The position numbers and the translations under genes were made by a program. Positions 58,442-64,000 of a stretch of DNA of 64,000 bases are shown here, in pieces. Positions within the stretch are counted from its first letter, which is position 1. Every line of letters begins with the position of its first letter. The stretch lies in contig NC_134090.1 of the NCBI RefSeq assembly GCF_000715075.1, positions 46,445,792-46,509,791 on the forward strand, read 5' to 3'. Under the pieces are notes generated by a model, which was not told the DNA's origin, did no database searches, and worked only from the letters and a program-made list of their open reading frames with translations. The stretch comes from Nicotiana tabacum. Lineage: Eukaryota > Streptophyta > Magnoliopsida > Solanales > Solanaceae.

Positions 58442-60362
58442 CTATGGCTCTACTGCTGGGACTTGGGCTTGGACAGGCTCCTGACCTGCATCTTGTGGCT
58501 GACTGGAGGAAATTTCTGGTGGGTCTGCCAACTGGATCACTACATCATCTATCTGGGGGATCACCCTCTTCCTCTTGGGATGCCTCTCCGACTGTACCAG
58601 CTGTGGATGGGCTGCTGGCACCGGGTTATGTAGTAACAAGTCCAAAGGCAGGTGATCTTCCTTCAACCTGTCAACCTCAACCCGCAACTCCTTCACGGAC
58701 TCCTTAGAAGCCCGAGGCTTTCTCATCTTCTTGGCCTCCCTAGCAAGCTCCTTGAGAGCCTTTCCGTGTGAATCAACCACATCCGTGAGCACTTTCTGAG
58801 TATCAAGGATCTTTTTCTGGTTGTCCAGAATATCCTTGAGAGCGTCCTCAATAGACTGTAGGACCTGTGGAGGTGGAGGAGCTGACTAAGCTGCCATGGT
58901 AATAGATAATACAAACAGCTTAGAAGTAGTTGTCTGCATCCAGTTGTTGATGCTAGTGAGGTCCTGGCTTAGACGGTGGGCAGTCAATGGATAGGCAGAG
59001 GTGTAAGATATCTCTGGCTCTGTGGAGGTGGATGCACCATGGGCCATATCTGCTGCAGTGGGAGGAGGTTGTGGAGTAGTCACTACTACTACTGGCTCTT
59101 CAGACTCACCAGTTGAAACAGTGGATTTTTCTTTGGAGTGCTTACCCTTGGGGTTGTCATCACCCTGCAGGCTATATCATGAGAAGGGTGTTTTGCCTTC
59201 AACTTCACATCAAATTCCCGCTTCTCCACATTGAGGTCCTCGAAGTACATTGTCAAAAAGTTGGGGAATGGGTAGGACCTGTCACCCTCACTCACCACCC
59301 GTGAAATAACCCGGGACATCACATTCCCGACATTGATCGGGTACCCTACCATGATTGATGCAACTAAGATTTCCCGGTGAAGTGGGAGTGAGTTATCATG
59401 GGTGGTAGGATCTAGCCTGCTGCACACGAACGTCTCCCACTTCTTTTCCTCAAAATTTAGTGTCCTCCTCAATATTTTTACCCCCGCAGTCAGCCAATCG
59501 GGAGGGGTACTTGGGATTGCGAAGTACTCCGCCAACCACGGACGGGCCTCCTCACCCAATTTCATCTTGTCAAGATACAGAGACTCATTCTCCTTTATGA
59601 AGCCCAAATAGTCATTGATGGTCTTTCCATCAAACTTCACTTTCAATTTCCGGACTTTGGTGACCGTGGTACCCTTTTTGATGTGGGCCACGTTGGTGTA
59701 GAATTATTTCACCAAATGCTCATTTGCATCATCCACTTGCCCGATAAAGTGGTCACATCCAGCTCTATCATTGAATTGACTCAACATATTTGGATTGTGA
59801 GGCAAAATATCCCGGGTAATGATTTTTTTCTCCGGAATCAACCTCTTCTCTGGTCACCACTCTCTGAACTTGTGGTAGGCAATCTCACTGACGAACCGGT
59901 CCTCCCATGCCTCCGGGTTCCCAGTCCACTCAACCCCGCCAACTTGGGGCTCACCCCCTTGTGCTTCTCCCCCCTCCTCTAGTACTGCATTCTCTCCGGA
60001 TAATGAAGTTGTGGGAGAGGTGGAGTACTCATCTCCACTGCCGCAGTTGATCCCTTAGACGACTCAGAAGATACATGAACTGAAGCTTGGGTAATGGGGG
60101 ATGTTGGGGGTGTATCTCTCAATTTGTTTCTCTCCAGCCAGTCAGCAATGTACTCTGGCATGGAGTCTGATGATGCCTCTCGGGCGGGCTCGTACTCACT
60201 TCCCGACTGATCAATAGCCCTATCAGCAGCTCTAATGATTTTCCTTGTGTTTTTTGTGTTTTGTTGGGCTTGGGGGGTCAACTTTATCATCTTTTATTTC
60301 CCACCCCGGGAGGACTCTTCTCTACCTGGTTGTTTAGCACCCTTGCCTCTTAATTTTACCAT
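58442..60362 (-). pseudogene. Third ORF of ATH-2, broken
   Basis: The start is ATG 60362 (MVKLRGKGAKQPGREE). A stop near 60300 is followed by MIKLTPQAQQN and a Ser/Glu-rich acidic part. The core (59089-59691) has RPWLAEYFAIPSTPPDWLTAG, NFEEKKWETFVCSRLDPTT and PFPNFLTMYFEDL. The C-terminal coiled-coil-like helix (KALKELAREAKKMRKPRAS), the basic HPKRKRVIPQ patch and a Gln/Pro tail end at 58442. The core is about 80 per cent identical to ATH-1 by eye. Lesions differ between copies, so each decayed after insertion. There is no signal peptide or membrane segment. Confidence 0.75.
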
Positions 60363-60460
60363 TGTCTGCAAACAACATTCATTAGACTTGTTAGTATCCA
60401 GAAAAATATTGTAATTCACAATTGCAGAAAAAATGTTGCAGACAGTTCACTTGTTGCAAA

Positions 60461-60655
60461 GTGCGGACTGCACAAAATGCAGTGCGGCCGCAAAGAGACT
60501 AATGCAGACCGCACAAAATGGCACCGCGGTCCATGCAGAGGTGGGGTTCAGACTACCCACTCTCTGAATAAATGCACCGCGAACCGCAAAAAATGCCATT
60601 GTGGTCCGCATTGAGGCACCGCGGACCGCACAAAATTCACCGCGGTCCGCACTGA
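60461..60655. repeat. GC-rich hairpin motif cluster, downstream of the internal TATA (ATH-2)
   Basis: The best hairpin pairs 60621-60629 (gcggaccgc) with 60642-60650 (gcggtccgc), nine perfect base pairs around ACAAAATTCACC. Confidence 0.8.
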
Positions 60656-61025
60656 GTACCAAGTAGAAGCACCAACCTAGGGTTCATGATATGTAAAAAT
60701 TAAGTCCACTTTTCACCTAATGAAGAGTCCCTAAGTGTTGGTTCAGTCATTTACTACCTAATCCTAATTAACACAGCAATTTAACTACCCTAAGCTACAA
60801 ATTCGAAGGAAAACCGGGAAGGGAGGAAGAATAATTAAGAAAACAAAAATGTAATGAAAATAATAAAATTAAACAATTGAGAAGAAGTTAGATTTACCAG
60901 ATATGATAAGTACTGAAGATAGATGAGTCTTAGCAGTTAATTACGAGCAAGAAGGGAGATGAACAGTGAATTTTTTAAGTTATGAGAGTAAAGGATCGAA
61001 AAGTGTAAAAGGAGGGCCTCAGGTC
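60656..61025. other. Untranslated region between internal TATA and third ORF (ATH-2)
   Basis: No gene is seen; it corresponds to 2741-3110 of ATH-1, with the same T-rich character on minus. Confidence 0.4.
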
Positions 61026-61035
61026 CTATTTATAG
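61026..61035 (-). promoter_or_regulatory. Internal TATA box for the third ORF (ATH-2)
   Basis: CTATAAATAG on minus, with the downstream GGACCTGAGGCCCTCC also kept as in ATH-1. The distance to the third-ORF ATG is about 660 bases. Confidence 0.55.
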
Positions 61036-61066
61036 AAAAGGTCCTAGGGACCAACATACCTACACA

Positions 61067-61327
61067 TCGTGGACCGCACAAAATGATACCGTGGTCCGCG
61101 GTGCTCGAAACCACAGGGCTTAGACAAGACAACCACTACGGTCCACACAAAATGCAATGCGGCCGTAGTGGACCACCGCGAACCACACAAAATGCAATGC
61201 GGCCGTGGTGGTAAACTTCAGAGAACCTCCACTTTTGGCAATTCATCAGCGCAGTGCGCGTTGATTTCTTGGCCCCGCACTGAGGTCTTTACGACTGCAC
61301 AAAATGGCAGTGTGGTCCGTATTGACG
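61067..61327. repeat. GC-rich hairpin motif cluster, upstream of the internal TATA (ATH-2)
   Basis: About six degenerate units matching those at 3151-3410. Confidence 0.75.
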
Positions 61328-61464
61328 ATATTCAAAGAGTAGTCATTTTCCAACTTTTTCCTGCATTGCATCAACATAATCCTGCAGCATCTCACAACCA
61401 TTCAGTCCAAAAATAAACCCTACACTACAATGAAAATCAAAGAAAAAAAAGAAGAAAAACACAT

Positions 61465-61509
61465 GGGTTGCCTCCTAAGAAGCGCCTGATTTAACGTCGC
61501 AGCACGACG
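61465..61509 (-). promoter_or_regulatory. Conserved post-integrase noncoding motif (ATH-2)
   Basis: On minus this is CGACGTTAAATCAGGCGCTT followed by CTTAGGAGGCAACCC, the counterpart of 3550-3593. Confidence 0.5.
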
Positions 61510-62640
61510 CAGGTTACCATCAAATCATTTAATATGAAGAAGTGCCACCACATGGCTGTCATCAATTTTTCCCAAGTAGTGCTTTACCCTATGCCATTTA
61601 CTCTGAAAACTTCCCCATTTTTGTTTTTCAAATCAAGGGCACCAAAAGGAGTCACAAGCACCACTTCAAAGGGTCCATTCCATTTTGACTTAAGCTTTCC
61701 CGGAAACAGATGTAATCGAGAATTGAACAAGAGAACCAAATAACCCACTTTGAACTCCTTTCCACGAGCATATTTATCATGAAGGTACTTTATCTTGTCC
61801 TTATACAAGGACGAACTGGAGTAGGCATGGAATCAGAATTCATCAAGCTCATTAAGCTGCTCCACACGAAGATTGGCTGCAACATCTCATTCAAGATTTA
61901 GCTTCCTAAAAGCCCACATGGCCTTGTGCTTTAACTCAATAGGTAGATGGCGAGCTTTCCCAAACACCAACCGATATGGAGACATACCAATCGGATTCTT
62001 GTAAGCAGTCCTATAAGCCCATAGAGCGCCATCCAACTTCTTTGACCAATCGATCCTATTTGCATTGACCGTCTTGACAATATACTCTTGATTTTACTGT
62101 TCGAGACTTCAACTTGGCCACTCACTTGAGAATGATAGGGAGTAGAAACCTTGTGGTTGATACCATACTTTGCAAGCAAAGTGTCAAAAGCTCTATTGCA
62201 AAAATGAGACCCCCCATCACTTATGATTGCACGAGGAGTACCAAACCTTGTAAAAATGCTCTTCTTGAGAAATACAACAACATTCCGGGCCTCATTGTTG
62301 GGAAAAGCCACAGCTTCAACCCGCTTCGAAACATAGTCAACTGCTACAAGAATGTATGTGTTCCCATAAGAGCTAACAAATGGGCCCATGAAATCAATGG
62401 CCCATACATCAAAGATATCCACTTCAAGAATGGTATTGAGAGGCATCTCATCTTTCTTAGAAATTCCACCCGCTCTTTGGCATTCGTTGCATCTCTTCAC
62501 AAAATCACCCGCATCGTTGGACAACGTTGGCCAATAAAACCCACAACTAAGAACTTTCGAGGCGGTCCTCACCCCAACGTGATGACCACCATAGGGTGAG
62601 GAATGACAAGCCTCTAAGATACTCAATTATTCCTCCTCTG
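61510..62640 (-). pseudogene. Integrase of ATH-2, broken
   Basis: A single frame of 231 codons (61931-62626) holds the zinc-binding HSSPYGGHH and CNECQR, and all three catalytic acids: D in DFMGPF, D in IISDGGSHF and E in SGQVEVSN. A frameshift after KSIL (about 62100) turns the rest out of frame. The C-terminal domain resumes at 61584-61808 (KEFKVGYLVLLF, KLKSKWNGPFEVV, FRVNG). The upstream stop at about 62640 separates it from RNase H. Confidence 0.9.
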
Positions 62641-63196
62641 GGACCTACCTTCGGATCACACCATCCGTGCAAATCATGAACAAGTATGACTCATCCCAAT
62701 AGAAATCCAAACTATCCCGTTTGAGTTTCTTCCTTTGGTTAGAAGAGAGCTCACACGGGATTATACCAGTCACAAGTAAATTAGCAACGTCCGCAAACCA
62801 TGGCATACCATTCACCGACACCGAAAGGAGTTGTTCATCGGGAAATGAATCATTGATCTCTAGGCCATCATGAGGCCTCCCCTCCTCCTCCAAGTGGGAC
62901 AAGTGGTCCGCCACTTGGTTTTCACTACCTTTCTGGTCCGCAATCTCCAAATCAAACTCTTGAAGTAACAAGACCTAATGCATCAGTCTAGCTTTGGAAT
63001 CCTTCTTCATCATCAAGTACCGGAGTGCAGCATGATCGGTATGGACTATGACCTTGGCACCCATAAGATACGGCCGAAATTTTTCCATTGCGAACACAAT
63101 AGCCAAAAGTTCTTTCTCGGTCACCGTGTAGTTAACTTGAGCATCATTCATTATCTTGCTCGCATAGTACACTAGATGAAACATTTTGTTCACTCT
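62641..63196 (-). pseudogene. RNase H of ATH-2, broken
   Basis: It contains [46 protein letters not shown], a TAG at the Gln/Trp boundary near 62975, then [29 protein letters not shown] and the linker to integrase. The first RNase H acid (CDASDVAVGA) is in the next segment, beyond a stop at 63197. Confidence 0.88.
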
Positions 63197-64000
63197 TTAA
63201 CCCAAAATCGCCCCAACCGCAACATCGCTCGCATCACATATGAGCTCAAAGGGCGAGCTCCAATTAGGTGCGGTAATGATAGGGGTGGTGGTCAACTTAT
63301 GCTTGAGAAGTTCAAAGGCTTGCATACATTTTTCATCAAACACAAACTTGGCATCTTTTTCTAATAACTTGCATAAGGGATTCACTACCTTCGAAAAGTC
63401 TTTGATAAATCTCCGGTAGAACCCCACATAAACAAGAAAACTTTTAACTCCCTTGACAGAGGTAGGGGGAGGGAGCCTTGAAATCACATCAATTTTTGCT
63501 TTATCTACCTCAATACCATGCTTTGAAATTTTATGCCCAAGAACTATGCCCTCTTCCACCATAAAGTGGCATTTCTCCCAATTGAGAACAAGATTGGTTT
63601 CTTCACAACGGGCCAAAACTCTATCAAGATTTTTCAAACATTCATCAAATGAATCACCCACAACACTGAAGTCATACATGAACACCTCTAGAATATCTTC
63701 CACCATATCGGTGAAAATGGCCATCATATACCGCTGAAATGTAGTCGGTGCATTACACAACCCAAAAGGCATCCGAGAAAAGGCAAAGGTGCCATATGGA
63801 CAAGTGAATGTGGTCTTCTCCTAATCTTCTGGAGCAATCAAGATTTGGTTGTATCCAGAATACCCATCCAAGAAATAGTAGAAGGCACTCCCGGCAAGTC
63901 GGTCTAACATCTGATCAAGAAAGGGCAATAGAAAGTGATCCTTGCGGGTCACTTTATTCAGCTTTCGGTAGTCCATGCATACCGTCCAACCGGTGATGGT
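63197..64000 (-). pseudogene. Reverse transcriptase of ATH-2, 3' part, active site mutated
   Basis: The frame at 63197-63772 reads MPFGLCNAPTTFQRYMMAIF, then the YxDD-type box as FMYDF where ATH-1 has FMDDF. The first Asp codon GAT has become TAT (Tyr, 63674-63676), which should kill polymerase activity. LNWEKCHFMVEEGIVLGHKIS, the connection domain and ICDASDVAVGAILG (start of RNase H) follow. Upstream, 63773-64000 holds the earlier RT motifs (LDGYSGYNQI region), with a stop near 63823. It runs off the window edge. Confidence 0.9.

Larger units (their letters stand above)
55023..64000 (-). mobile_element. ATH-2, Athila-type element, partial
   Basis: It contains the complete 3' LTR, polypurine tract, 3' noncoding region, third ORF, internal promoter, integrase, RNase H and the C-terminal part of RT; the rest lies beyond the right edge. 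It aligns with ATH-1 through all shared parts. It inserted into the plus-strand gag at 55022. Confidence 0.9.

Overview
This is nuclear DNA of a flowering plant, most likely a Solanaceae species of Nicotiana type. The basis is pattern recognition: the LTR families are of a kind common in that family, and the one host gene resembles CYP71/CYP736 cytochrome P450s of Solanaceae. The genus cannot be fixed from sequence alone. There are no rRNA or tRNA genes, no CRISPR and no bacterial-style operon. Apart from about 3 kb around the P450, and a few short unidentified stretches, the window is nested and decayed LTR retrotransposons.

Layout, left to right. (1) 1-9991: an Athila-type Ty3/gypsy element on the minus strand (ATH-1), with gag, protease, RT/RNase H and integrase, then a separate third ORF. 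Its 3' LTR lies outside the window and its 5' LTR is cut off. (2) 9992-10829: two successive LTR tails of one plus-strand family. (3) 10830-23625: a P450 gene on the plus strand, with a TATA box, two exons and one intron. Exon 1 is split by CHR-1 (11708-22072), a complete-ended minus-strand chromovirus with 2.9-kb LTRs and a GTACC target duplication. The P450 also carries a stop codon and two frameshifts. (4) 23626-25584: host-like AT-rich DNA with one MITE. (5) 25585-37254: a stack of minus-strand gypsy pieces: a truncated LTR, then CHR-2 (a sister of CHR-1 that keeps gag but has lost its 5' LTR), then another truncated LTR. (6) About 37800-48883: a Ty1/copia element (minus strand, SIRE-like) split by a solo LTR, which is itself split by a second solo LTR, all with target duplications. 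(7) 48884-49562: an AT-rich spacer with a threefold repeated motif. (8) 49563-55022: a plus-strand gypsy LTR split by an unrelated solo LTR, followed by a primer-binding site and a truncated gag. (9) 55023-64000: a second Athila-type element (ATH-2, minus strand) with its complete 3' LTR, third ORF, integrase, RNase H and part of RT. It runs off the right edge.

Every retrotransposon reading frame is broken somewhere, so no element here looks autonomous. In a working copy, gag would form the particle, protease would cut the polyprotein, RT/RNase H would copy the RNA from the tRNA primer site, and integrase would insert the DNA. Two lesions hit catalytic residues: Asp to Asn in the ATH-1 protease and Asp to Tyr in the ATH-2 RT.

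The points most worth a second look are regulatory. In both Athila copies the third ORF has its own upstream TATA box (CTATAAATAG), flanked by clusters of GC-rich hairpin-forming motifs. The same motif also lies upstream of the TATA-like site in the ATH-2 LTR. Other LTR families here carry different CpG-rich palindromic clusters in a similar place. I found no convincing new multi-gene system.
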